Source: Ascochyta rabiei (Eukaryota > Ascomycota > Dothideomycetes > Pleosporales > Didymellaceae). From it: a stretch of 64,000 nt of DNA. Under the pieces are notes generated by a model, which worked only from the letters and a program-made list of their open reading frames with translations, did not search any database and was not told the DNA's origin. The DNA lies in the NCBI RefSeq assembly GCF_004011695.2, contig NC_082405.1, forward strand, positions 3,285,001-3,349,000. The letters are read 5' to 3'. How positions within the stretch are numbered: position 1 is the first letter of the stretch; the number at the start of each line of letters is the position of its first letter. The position numbers and the translations under genes were made by a program. Below, one piece after another: positions 1 to 8,784 of the stretch.

Positions 1-1290
1 TGTGCGTTAAGTGTGCTACTTACACTTGCTAAGTTTAATATATAACTTAGACTCGCGTAGTCTTTATAGTATATCCTTTACATACTGTATGTAATCTTCT
101 TTTGTACCTAAATAGATTAGGATATTGTCTAAATAGACAATGCAACATATATTAACTAGTCCTGTAAGAGCATGGTTAATATATGCTTAAAACTAGGCAG
201 GGGCGTTAGTTAGGCTAAAAGGCATAACAGTATACTTATAGTGTCCGTATCTAGTACAGAAAGTAGTCTTCTACTTATCTCCCTCTGCAATACGAATCCT
301 ATAGTAGGCCTCTCTTACATTAAGCCTAGTAAAATACTTTGCCTAAGAGAGCCTCTCTAGTAACTCCGTAATCAGGGGTAGTAGGTGTCGGTTCTTAACC
401 GTGACCTTATTAAGGCCCTAATAGTTAATATAAAGTCTTAGGCTGCTATCTTTCTTCTTAACAAAGAGTATAGGTGCCCCTACTAGAGACTTTAACTAAT
501 ATATCCATCCTCTTGCTATATACTCCTAAAGATAGTTTTAAAGTATCTCTAGCTTAGTTACTAAGAGGTTGTATAATGGTTAGTAAGGTAGAACACTATT
601 AGGTGTTAGAGTTATAGACAGATCGTGGTGGCCATGCTCTAGGAGACTCTTAGAGTCCTCCTCTAAGCCTACATCTGCAAACTCTGCATATTCTAGAGGT
701 AAATGACCTATAGTGTTATCTTCTGACCCTCTATAGCCTACAAAGTTAACAAGGCACGCATAGACGTCTGTATTAGGTTCTCTTATGCTGCTCTTAAACT
801 GCTTAGCGTCTTCTGTGGCCACCTTTATAAACGGGACAAACCTGTTATTCTTATTCCTCTAAAAGAGCATACGTCTGGTAGCGTAGCTAATCCTTAGATG
901 AAACATATCAATCTAGGGAAGACCTAAGTACACTAAGTATCTTTAAAGGTCTGTTACTACAAATGGTACTTAATAGGTCTCTTTATAACCACGTGAATTA
1001 GTAATAGTTATATCTACCGTCGTGGTACTATACACTGTCAATCTACCCCTATCTACACCTTTAGCTAGCAGCTTAGGCAGGGGGTCTACTTAGAGATTAT
1101 GTTCCTTTGCTAGCGTAGCTGACATTAAGTTCAGCTAGGAACCTCTATTAATCATGGCCTCTATAGGCTTAGAGGATCGAACTGTACATTGCACAGTTAA
1201 TAACTGAGAGGGATAGAGGTAAAGGGCTTCCCTTAATTTCCCTAGGTCCCTTGTTTCCTAGTTTAACGCAATGTGGGCGGAAAGGTATAG
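1..1290 (-). pseudogene. Ty3/gypsy pol (protease to reverse transcriptase), RIP-decayed, cut by window edge
   Basis: The minus strand translates to recognisable gypsy pol. A block reading [20 protein letters not shown] (about 430-490) matches the RT region normally reading [20 protein letters not shown]. The catalytic box appears at 111-150 as VYLDNILIY, where the family has YLDDIL, so the second Asp has become Asn. A segment with YAEFADVGLEE (about 660-700) is the usual linker between protease and RT. Many in-frame TAG/TAA codons interrupt it. The rest of pol (RNase H, integrase) and the 3' LTR lie outside the window to the left. The element is inactive; family assignment is confident, lineage is not. 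Confidence 0.88.
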
Positions 1291-1399
1291 GATTAGTCTT
1301 TCTGCCCTTTCCCTTTTCCTAAATTAGTGTTTAAGCCTTTCTTTAATTCTGTAGTAGTTTCTTTCTAGTTAGCTGTATCACCCTTGTCCTTTAGAGGGC

Positions 1400-2363
1400 T
1401 TTGGCACTTAGCTGCAGTGTAACTGAACTTTCCGCAATTATAACAGGTCTGACCCTTGCCTTTGTCTTAGGTACTGGCGGTTCTATGTGCAGACGGTCTG
1501 TTATAGCCCCTATCAGCCCATTTCTGTTTCTTTAGGGGTTTTTCTGCTTCCCCCGCCTTATTACTCTTGTTTCTAGCCTTTAGTGGCCACCTCTTTGTAG
1601 GAGTAGCCTTTGCCTCCTTGTCTGGATTTTTTCTGCGGTAGATAACGTTGGCATGTTCTTCTACCATTAGAAGAGTGTTACGTCTGTTGACTGGGAGTAG
1701 GAACAGGTCTCTCTGAATGTCTTCGCGCAGAGACGAGATGTACTCCATTACTTAAAGCTCTAGAGTTTAGGCTGAGCCTAGTTCCTCCCATAAGGGTCGA
1801 AGGGCATCTAGCAGATCCGTAGGTGACTAGTTTAGCTTTTGCTGGATTCGCTTAAGAGTCTTATAGGCTTGCTGTTTCCGTTCTAACAGCGTTCCTAGGG
1901 CGTTTAACATAACAGTTTTCAGTATCTCCTAGGTTGGTCGCCAGGATGGAGAACTGGTCTGTTCTGTTGTGCAATAGGATTTCTATAGAGTCTTTAGTGG
2001 CTCAGAAAGGTATATTGCCCCAAAATCTACCTTTTAGTTCTCCTTTATAAAGTTAATTAGAGAACGTAGGAAATACGATTCGTAGTCGCGTTCCTAGCAG
2101 TTGTATTCTGCTCTTGACTTCTTGTTGTATCTTTAGGGTGGATCTGGCTTTGGAAGGTTGGCTGATGGGCCTGAGGATGTTGTTGCGAGGGTCCTTAGTA
2201 GAGTTGAAGTTAGAGGGAGGACTGACGTGTCTCCCAACTTGTACTTGGCCCTTAGTTAACAGAGTTAATTAATCTTACTTTTCTTCTAGGCGTTTCTTAG
2301 CCATAGGCGGAGGTCTTCTAGTTCCTGGTCTATTAGAGACAATAGTGTATTGTTCTGGACCAT
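1400..2363 (-). pseudogene. gypsy gag with CCHC zinc knuckle, RIP-decayed
   Basis: This frame runs from an ATG at 2363 through MEYISSLREDIQ (starting at 1748) to a zinc knuckle at about 1403-1445. The knuckle reads CYNCGKFSYTAAKC, the CX2CX4HX4C pattern with His changed to Tyr (CAC to TAC). The ATG, the central capsid-like part and the knuckle share one frame and are separated only by stop codons. It lies between the LTR/primer-binding region at 2594-2828 and pol, in the order expected for gypsy. The start codon is chosen because it is the first in-frame ATG; it is not certain. Confidence 0.8.
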
Positions 2364-2610
2364 TATAGGTGTTTGTGTCCCAGAAGGGTTTGCTAGATGC
2401 CCTCCTGGTCTCTGCTAGGTTGCTCCATCTTCGACTAGTCCGGCGTTTTCCGCGACGTCCCTTTCTACTAAGGAAGGTAGGCTTTAGATGCGAGCGGTAG
2501 CGGTGTCTTCCTTAATAATAAGTCCGGAGGGTACCGGTGTACCTAAGGGTTAACCGCTTTCAGACCGACCTGCACGTTGGCTCCGTTGTCTAGTCTACAT
2601 TTTGATAACA

Positions 2611-2828
2611 TGTAGTGGGGAGCGATTCGAATGTCAGGATCTCTTTTTAGAGGGGTGGCATGTTATTAAGCATTTAAAGATAGAGTGTGTATTTGCAGGT
2701 TATAGATAGACGAATCGCTGCTAAAAGGATCAGAGCAATTTACGTAGGCTATATAGTTACGCCACCCCTGCTACGCAATCAGACCCTTAGCTCCTCATGC
2801 GGAACAAGCGGAAGGAGTGGGCCTGACA
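2611..2828 (-). repeat. 5' LTR of the minus-strand gypsy element
   Basis: Read on the minus strand this 218-bp segment starts TGTCAGGCC and ends CCCCACTACA, a TG...CA LTR. It contains a TATA-like ACTATATAG. Immediately inside the element the minus strand reads TGTTATCAAAATG, a plausible primer-binding region resembling the TTATCA start seen in many fungal LTR elements. The second LTR is outside the window, so the boundaries rest on the terminal dinucleotides and context, not on a pair. Confidence 0.7.
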
Positions 2829-3330
2829 ATTATACGGTTAAAATCTAGTATTTTTAAATCTCCTTAGGTTAATCCTTTATTAGTAGCTTGTAGGCTTCTA
2901 TCCTGAGGGTATCCCGTTTGTAATTAGCAGAGCTACTTAGATTATTGTGGCTACCTAACTCTAAGAAGTTTCTAATAGCTAGCTTTAAAGGTAGAGTTAG
3001 ATATTCTAGCTCTTGTTTGTTAAATGCTGTATTTATCTTACTATCTAGATTAATCTAATTCTATATTCCCTTATGTCTTACATAGAGCTTAAGTTAAGGA
3101 AACTAATAGGGCTAACCTAATTAGGTTTTAAGCGGTATCTGCCTAGTTAAGAATTAAGAGTTAGTTTCTATTATAAAATTCTTTAGGAGGGATAGAAAGA
3201 TAAATATGTGGAATAATTCTTATCTAGCCTCTTAGCTATATAAATTACGTATAGAGAATTCACTACTATAGTCTTAATAACGCTAGGCTTATAACTATTA
3301 GAGTTTAGATATGTTATCTAAACTCTAAGG
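2829..3330. other. AT-rich interval with a perfect 11-bp hairpin
   Basis: No coding frame or known repeat was recognised. At 3301-3325 an 11-bp perfect inverted repeat (GAGTTTAGATA, loop TGT, TATCTAAACTC) sits directly beside the dispersed repeat that begins near 3331, so it may mark an element end. Confidence 0.4.
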
Positions 3331-3507
3331 TAACATAGAGAATCTTCTATTCCTATAGGTCTTGTACAAAGGATACTTAAAACTAACTATCTAAGACTAA
3401 TTCTTCTTATGCCTTTATACCTATAAGTACAGAGAAGATTAGAAGGTGTTACCTAGGATGCGGGATAGGAACGGGATGTAAAGGCACTAAGTCGGATGTA
3501 AGTTAGG
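3331..3507 (-). repeat. Dispersed repeat, arm A (inverted relative to 5425-5840)
   Basis: This segment aligns, as reverse complement, with 5425-5840: both share a stretch around CCTTTGTACAAGACCTATAGG and a second around CTTAGTGCCTTTACATCC, differing mainly by transitions. Arm B carries roughly 240 bp more between these two blocks. A third copy in the same orientation as arm A lies at 14838-15035. It may be an LTR or a non-autonomous element; no ends were proven. Confidence 0.6.
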
Positions 3508-3557
3508 GCAAGAACCCTTTAAGGAACCGGTGCTTTACAAGTCTCCTAAAGGTATTA

Positions 3558-5420
3558 ACGTACTCTACAGGTAAGCGGATCAAACAGGTGAGCGGATTAC
3601 TCTGCTAAGACCACACTAAATTTCTACCCTATTATAGCTCGCATTAGCCTACTTTGGCCTTATATACAGTAGTGCAGTACATAATATTATTTAGAAACAT
3701 CTTCTACAGCCTTCTTACATGTACGCAAGTTATGTCTAACGTTGTAGCACTTTGTACAGCGTCTTTAGGTTACTTCCCCTCCTTTAGCGCGCACTTGCTT
3801 CTTTGCCTTCTTACTATTACTACGCGCCCCAAACTCAGTTAGAGTAGTTAATTGAAGGCCTTCCTTAGCTGTTAGGACTCCCTCCTGCTGTAATTGCTTT
3901 CTTTTATGCAATTTACGTCGCATAGCAGCCTTATTTGCTGCTCGAAGCCTAGTAATCTCCCTTTAAGCCAACACTAGCTTGTGCGCTACTATAGCTGCGC
4001 CTTTAGCAAGCTTTTTAAAGGCCTTAACTATTAAAGTTAGTAAGCTGCTTGCATGCCTTTAAATCCTCTCTCGAACCAGCGTTGATTGCGACCCTAATTA
4101 CAGGGTAGTGCTTGGGGTTTGGGACTGCCAGGGCTTATCTTCTACAGTAGGTAGCGGTAGGGTACGTAGGCGGACATTAAGACCCATTATGACCCGTTCT
4201 GGGTTAAGGGGGACTATTCCAGCGCCTTAGAAGCCTCCTTAGATATTGCTAGAAGTAAATGTCTCCTTATAGGCGTCTATAAAGCATAGTAGGAACTTAG
4301 TTTTAGTAATATAAGTAATGTAGTTATATATAAGATTCTTAGCTTAGCGCCTATATACCTTCTTTAGAGGGGTAAAACAACCTATATCTAGTGGTTGTAA
4401 GAGGTGAGATAAGTGTAGAGGCATACACAGTGTAACAATCTTTGCTTCCTTATAGTATTGTTAGAAGTTAAGGGAGTTGTGGCTCTTGTGGCTGTTAATA
4501 AGGAGCAGCTAGTGTACTCCTTAGGTGCGCGTCTTTGTATAGGCATTAAAGTGCTTCAACCAGTCTAGACTAAGCTTGTTAGTAGTCTATCCGTTCTTAG
4601 AGACTCTAATAACCCAGTTATAGGGCAGATTGTCCTCTTTGTACCAGGCAGAGAGGTGGTTGCGGCCTTTAAAGATAATAAAGGGTAGAATAGCCTACCC
4701 TGTGCCATTAATGCCCTATATGACCGTTGTCCACTCTTAATTACCCTACTGCACTGCCTTTAGCTGTCCTTAACGCTCTAAGCCTATAACAACTGCTCCT
4801 GTTAATATCTGGCCTATTATAAAGCCTGTCTTATTAAAGTTGTACGTGTTATTGTCCTAGATGCTATACTTAGCTTTGACATTCGCTACAAGCCTAAACC
4901 AGCCTCTAATAATCTCTAGATCCTTACAGAGGGCTCTCTTATAGTCGTACTTGCGATTAAACCTTACTTTAAGGTCAGGGCGGCGCTTAATAAACGTGTT
5001 AGGCCAGTTTATGCTAACATGGCCTATATTGTGCTTAGCACGCAAAGAATTGGCTATATTAGCTACAGCAGCCAGCTAAGGGGCAAATCCTTGTGTATCT
5101 AGCTCAAGGATGTACTTAGCAATCACGTCCTCCTTAGTCTGGTCTATAATCTGTTGAACTGGCGTACAATTAGCTTGTGCAGGTTGTCCTGTGTATTAAG
5201 CGTGTAGTGTGCTGTAAGGCGCGTTATATATAGCTACAGCGCGTTACACAGTAAGCATTGCGTCTTGTTTAATTGCCTGGAGCGTAAGCTGTATCGCAGC
5301 TTCTCTTAAGGGCGTAGATTGATGTTGTTGTTGAGGCATTGCGTGGTAAGGTGGAGGTTTGGTGTGGTCTTGGCAGAGTGATCCGCTCACCCGTTTGATC
5401 CGCTCACCCGTGGAGTACGT
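3558..5420 (-). mobile_element. pogo/Fot1-like DNA transposon, copy 1 (1863 bp)
   Basis: The element begins ACGTACTCTACAGG and ends with its complement CCGTGGAGTACGT; both ends are flanked by TA (3556-3557 and 5421-5422), the target duplication of the Tc1/mariner-pogo superfamily. The inverted repeats extend at least 60 bp and contain a motif repeated in tandem, GGTGAGCGGATCAAAC followed by GGGTGAGCGGATCAC. Copy 2 (10892-12754) has exactly the same length. It encodes the transposase at 3687-5339 and lies between two inverted copies of an unrelated dispersed repeat. Confidence 0.93.
3687..5339 (-). pseudogene. pogo-family DDE transposase with C-terminal zinc knuckle (copy 1), RIP-inactivated
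   Basis: The frame runs from ATG (MPQQQHQS) at 5339 to a stop at 3687, 551 codons including the stop, with no frameshift but many TAG/TAA. Recognisable pogo motifs are YNFNKTGF (family NFDETGF), LLINSHKSH (family LLIDGHKSH) and LLQPLDIGCF. Two of the three catalytic Asp are therefore Asn, and the third is intact. The C-terminus has CTKCYNVRHNLRTC, an exact CX2CX4HX4C knuckle. The N-terminal 150 residues would hold the helix-turn-helix that binds the inverted repeats. It cannot be functional as it stands. Confidence 0.9.
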
Positions 5421-5424
5421 TACA

Positions 5425-5840
5425 TCCTAACTTACATCTAACTTAGTACCTTTACATTCTGTTTCTATCCTGCACTCTAGCTAGTTATGTGCCGGTGCAC
5501 ACGGTGATTGCCTTGGTAATTACAGGGATGCTTAGTTAGTATATGTAATCTGCCCGGCTAAAGGTATAAAAGCCTTAACAGAGTAACTGTAAACACTCAC
5601 TTCAGGAGTTTATGGAATTCAGTTATTGTACCACTTACCTCTCTCTCAACAATAATAACGATAAGTATCCTCTTTAATCTGCCTGCTAACGGGATGCTTT
5701 AATACTTATGTTAGAACAGTATCTTCTAAACTTTCCTGTACTTTAAGGTATAAAGGTATAAGAAGAATTAGTCTTAAACAGTGAGTTTATAAGTTTCCTT
5801 TGTATAAAACCTATAGAAATAGAAGAATCTCTATAGTACC
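5425..5840 (+). repeat. Dispersed repeat, arm B (inverted copy of 3331-3507)
   Basis: The left part (5425-5500) is the complement of 3435-3507 and the right part (5740-5840) the complement of 3331-3435. About 240 bp in between have no counterpart in arm A. The copy at 14838-15035 extends the homology outward to the sequence GAGCACTAGGATAG (complement near 5845-5860). Differences are nearly all transitions, as expected after RIP. Confidence 0.6.
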
Positions 5841-6399
5841 TATCCTAGTGCTTCTATACACCTTGTAGTGGATACACCTACATTCTAGAGCCTTCTATTA
5901 TCCTATGTTATTACGGATAGGATACTGGTAACATATAGCCCTTAGTAGCTATATGCTTAGGGAGATACTACTATTCCTACATAGTACTATCCTGCTCTCT
6001 TGCTCTCTTGTCAAGACAGGGAGCGGGAGAACAGAGTTGAGTGTGCTCTCTGGAGCCTTCGCTTAGGGGAAAGCGACCTTGGTCGCTTCTGTGGACTTAG
6101 TGAGTCTAGGCTGCCACGGATTGTAACAGCTTATCACGTCTTAATGCGTACGAGCCTTTCCTGCTTCACCGCAGTAGACTTTTTGGTAGTAAAGTAGGGT
6201 GTGGGGCATTGGCATGGTCGGCTCTGATATGCCGATGGTCGGCCGAGCTGTGTCCTTCTGTTGTAGGTGGTTGTACAACCTTGTCCAATCTTGAGCGTTA
6301 AGGTGGATTTCGGCCGTTGCGCGACTCAGGCGTTGCACGACTCGGGCGTGGTATGCACGGATATTGTACCCGCAGTTAGTGAGGTGGAACCGCCAAGAC
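5841..6399. other. Transition from AT-rich repeats to the GC-richer island; no gene recognised
   Basis: The composition changes near 6000. An 8-bp inverted repeat with a two-base spacer (AAGCGACC TT GGTCGCTT) sits around 6071-6090. An open frame on the minus strand from 6494 runs through here, but only its beginning matches a known protein (see the helicase relict). Nothing else is supported. Confidence 0.35.
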
Positions 6400-6890
6400 A
6401 CTGCTGCTTCGGACTCTGCTACGGGCTCCTCCATTCTCGTCAACAACTCCGACCGCTCTATGCCAACGGCAACTACTGCTTCTGCTCTAGCCACGGGTTG
6501 ACCTTGTCTCTCTCCCCCTTATAGATTGTGTTCTGCGCCCACGACTCGAACTTGGCCCACACCTTAGCCATCTGCTCGCCTACCTGCGCCCACGCTGCGT
6601 CACCGTTGATAGGCACCGCCTCTGGTCCTTTGTTGCTAGGCTGCTGGATCTGGAAATACTGCAACCCCTAGCCCTGGACCAACAACTGCTGGCAATGCAG
6701 TGTCTTGCAACAATTGCATATACGCAATTTTATCTTCTTCTTCTGCTGCCCCTACTCTAGGCCTCCAACTTCCCCTGCTGGTGGCCACTTGTGTGCGACT
6801 TGCCAATGTTTCCTCATCACGCCTTCGCCCCGGAACATCTGGCGGCAACGTTCCAGGGCCAACAGACATATCAATCTATTCAGGTGCACT
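6400..6890 (-). pseudogene. Relict of a telomere-linked-helicase N-terminal (zinc-finger) region
   Basis: The minus strand reads CRQMFRGEGVMRKHWQVAHK (about 6760-6825), then YFQIQQ, GPEAVP, and DAAWAQVGEQMAKVWA, ending in a WLPL block. In the same order copy 3 of the helicase reads CRQIFRSAEAMRKHWQKTH, YFEVEQ, GPDVVP, AQVGEQMAKAWA and WLPYLVGMERPEL (62960-63370). The homology switches frame between blocks. One clear lesion is near 6445, where TTGCCGT is joined directly to TGGCAT and about 7 bases present in copy 3 are missing. The C2H2-like Cys and His residues are still visible. It is a dead fragment, far from the other helicase copies. Confidence 0.8.
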
Positions 6891-6934
6891 AGCAAATGAT
6901 AGATTAGCTTAATCACCTAGCTGGGCACCTTTAA

Positions 6935-7792
6935 GGGAGTTGTTAACGTGCACCCCCATATATGGTAACGTACGCCCCCATAAGGCAGCCAAGACGCGCC
7001 GCCTCGCCCAAGTGCCCGAAATAGCTTAATTACTATACAAATATAGCTGTTAGAGCGTTTTGCCAAAGGTGATACGTCTTACATAACTTTTGTAACGCTT
7101 GACGCGACGTTTAACGCCTCATCTGAGGCCTCATCGACGCGTCAGCCATCTCTATCTCCATCTCAATCTTGTTGTTGTCATTATTGACGCTATTGCCATC
7201 TCTATCGCCATCTCCATCTTGTTGTTGTTGTTGTTATCATCCGCTGCCACCAATGGCTTACAATCCTCTCTACCTGCCCCAACAACCTCACAACAACGCG
7301 CAGATAGCGCCTCTGGGCAGCTACTTTCAGCACCCATCGCGACAATTGGCAGATCAAACGCAGTACTGGGCGCCGCCGCCGCCGCTGCCGCCGCCGCCAG
7401 CGACGTCTATCACCATCAACAACACCATAAACAACGTAGTTGACTACGACGATAGCTTCAGATTTGCAGTGCCAGCGCAGAGCTATGGCTGGGCAGGGCA
7501 GTCAAATCTATACAACGGGCAGTAGATAGATAATTGTCAAATTAACCCAACGGGCAGATAGATAGTCATCAAAATTGGCGTCAAAAATCGACTCACCCAC
7601 ACCAACATGCATCAAGGATGACTAGGATCGCGATCGGCAGGTAAACAACGACGCGTGCGCGTCTGGGCTTGGTGGCAATACCATACAATACAGATGTGCC
7701 AGGGTCCCTGGCTGCCTTGCAGCCGAATCTAGCCCACATAGGCTTATGGGGGCGTACGTTACCATATATGGGGGTGCACGTTAACAACTCCC
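6935..7792. mobile_element. Non-autonomous Mutator-like (MULE) element, 858 bp
   Basis: The ends are about 50-bp inverted repeats starting GGGAGTTGTTAACGTGCACC. They are flanked by a 9-bp direct repeat, CACCTTTAA at 6926-6934 and CACCTTCAA at 7793-7801 (one transition). A 9-bp target duplication with long inverted repeats is characteristic of the Mutator superfamily. No transposase is encoded. The interior has CAT/GTT-rich simple sequence (7140-7245), a CCGCC run near 7375, and a short frame at 7253-7525 that may be captured host sequence. Confidence 0.82.
7253..7525 (+). CDS. Hypothetical Pro/Gln/Asn-rich 90-aa protein inside the MULE
   Basis: The ATG stands in a good fungal context (CCACCAATGGC) and the frame stays open for 90 codons to TAG. 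The protein starts MAYNPLYLPQQPHNNAQIAP, has a proline run (PPPPLPPPP, about residues 44-53) and an Asn/Ile/Thr stretch after it. No known domain was seen. Lack of RIP-type stops and the good start context argue for real coding origin; its place between MULE termini argues for a captured gene fragment. Another frame (7099-7443) overlaps it, so chance cannot be excluded. Confidence 0.3.
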   Translation: MAYNPLYLPQQPHNNAQIAPLGSYFQHPSRQLADQTQYWAPPPPLPPPPATSITINNTINNVVDYDDSFRFAVPAQSYGWAGQSNLYNGQ

Positions 7793-8338
7793 CACCTTCA
7801 ACTCACTAATACACTGGATCAAACCGGCCCGACCGCCAACTTGTTCTGCTATGGCTTTGGCTTGCTTCTGCTAAGCGGAACGGACGCGCTACACATGACT
7901 CTTGATCTAGCCAGGCAAACGCCGTGTCGGTACTCTTTGGACACTGCCAACGCGTACTCAATTTAATGCTTTAAATCTCCGCCCATGACGTTACTATCTG
8001 CTTTAGTAATACGACAGTTCTAATAACAGTTTGAGCTCACAAACGGCGCGAAACAACTCTTCAAAATTGCCTACCTGTTCCTTTAGATTCTACGCAATAT
8101 ATCGCGTTGCGGACGCATCTTTCTACCTACACACGTGATGCGGCTAATCGCGTATCTGGCGTTGCAGGTTGTTGCTCCCTGAAGTGGAGTGTTTTATGTT
8201 AAAAGGGCGTTATACGAATCTGGGCATTACACGCACAGACATGTTATACTAAGAGTCAGAAAAGTAACCACTCTATAGAACCTCCGAAGATAAGCCCGCT
8301 GAAAACATATTATGATATTCTCTGAGACAGGAAGTCTG

Positions 8339-8345
8339 TATAAAG
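8339..8345 (+). promoter_or_regulatory. TATA box of the small secreted protein gene
   Basis: TATAAAG lies about 100 bp before the ATG at 8442. The intervening leader is pyrimidine-rich (CATCCTCCCTCTTCACC), typical of fungal transcription start regions. The stretch 7802-8338 upstream shows no other gene. Confidence 0.5.
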
Positions 8346-8441
8346 CCTGCTCAGTTCTACGCACTTAGGGAACATAGAGCCATCCTCCCTCTTCACCTTC
8401 AACCAATATCTCTTGATCTTTGCGAAGCTTCTATTGCAAAC

Positions 8442-8784
8442 ATGCATTTTTTCAATGTCATTAGTTCTGCTCTTGTCTTAGCTCTTACTACCTCCTCTGC
8501 TTTAGCAGCGCCAGCGCCAGCACCTCAGTCTTCAGGATGCCGCGCTGCTACTGAATCCCGAACGTTTACAAACGGCGACTGCCCCACCCACATTGAGAGT
8601 AAAGGCTGCAACGCCGGACAATACCGTGGCAAAACAATCAGCGCTGTAACAACTGCGACTTCCTCATCTTGCACACTTGTTATTACCGTACGTAATTATT
8701 CTGTTCTAAAACCAAGCAAAATCTTGCCTAAATCAAGACGAGTTTACTAACCTAAGTATAAAGTACGAGTGCTGTACCAAATAG
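8442..8784 (+). CDS. Small secreted six-cysteine protein, two exons (8442-8687, 8764-8784)
   Basis: Exon 1 gives 82 codons. Residues 1-22 (MHFFNVISSALVLALTTSSALA) form a signal peptide with a likely cut near the ALA/AP junction, followed by APAPAPQ. The intron starts GTACGT at 8688, has the branch site TTACTAAC at about 8743-8751 and is best ended at the AG of 8762-8763; the nearer AG at 8755-8756 is only a few bases past the branch point. Exon 2 then reads YECCTK and stops, giving 88 residues. The mature protein has Cys 33, 47, 56, 77, 85 and 86, an even number suited to three disulfides. Reading through the intron instead would give a 102-residue tail with no further Cys. Function is unknown; small, secreted and cysteine-rich next to repeats fits an effector-like or antimicrobial role, but this is inference. 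Confidence 0.72.

Noticed and set aside
2618..2640. tRNA-like GATTCGAAT T-loop motif
   Set aside because: It lies inside the gypsy LTR, and no cloverleaf can be built around it.
3654..3842. Open frame on the plus strand, repeated at 10988-11176
   Set aside because: It is antisense to the C-terminal part of the pogo transposase in both copies, and similarity of the two frames only reflects transposon identity.
6141..6494. 117-codon minus-strand frame as an independent gene
   Set aside because: Its first third (VGIERSELL..MEEPVAE) is the frameshifted continuation of the helicase relict; the rest has no support.
7099..7443. Second open frame across the MULE interior
   Set aside because: It begins without ATG, reads through simple repeats as Leu/Ile and Ala runs, and overlaps the more plausible frame at 7253-7525.
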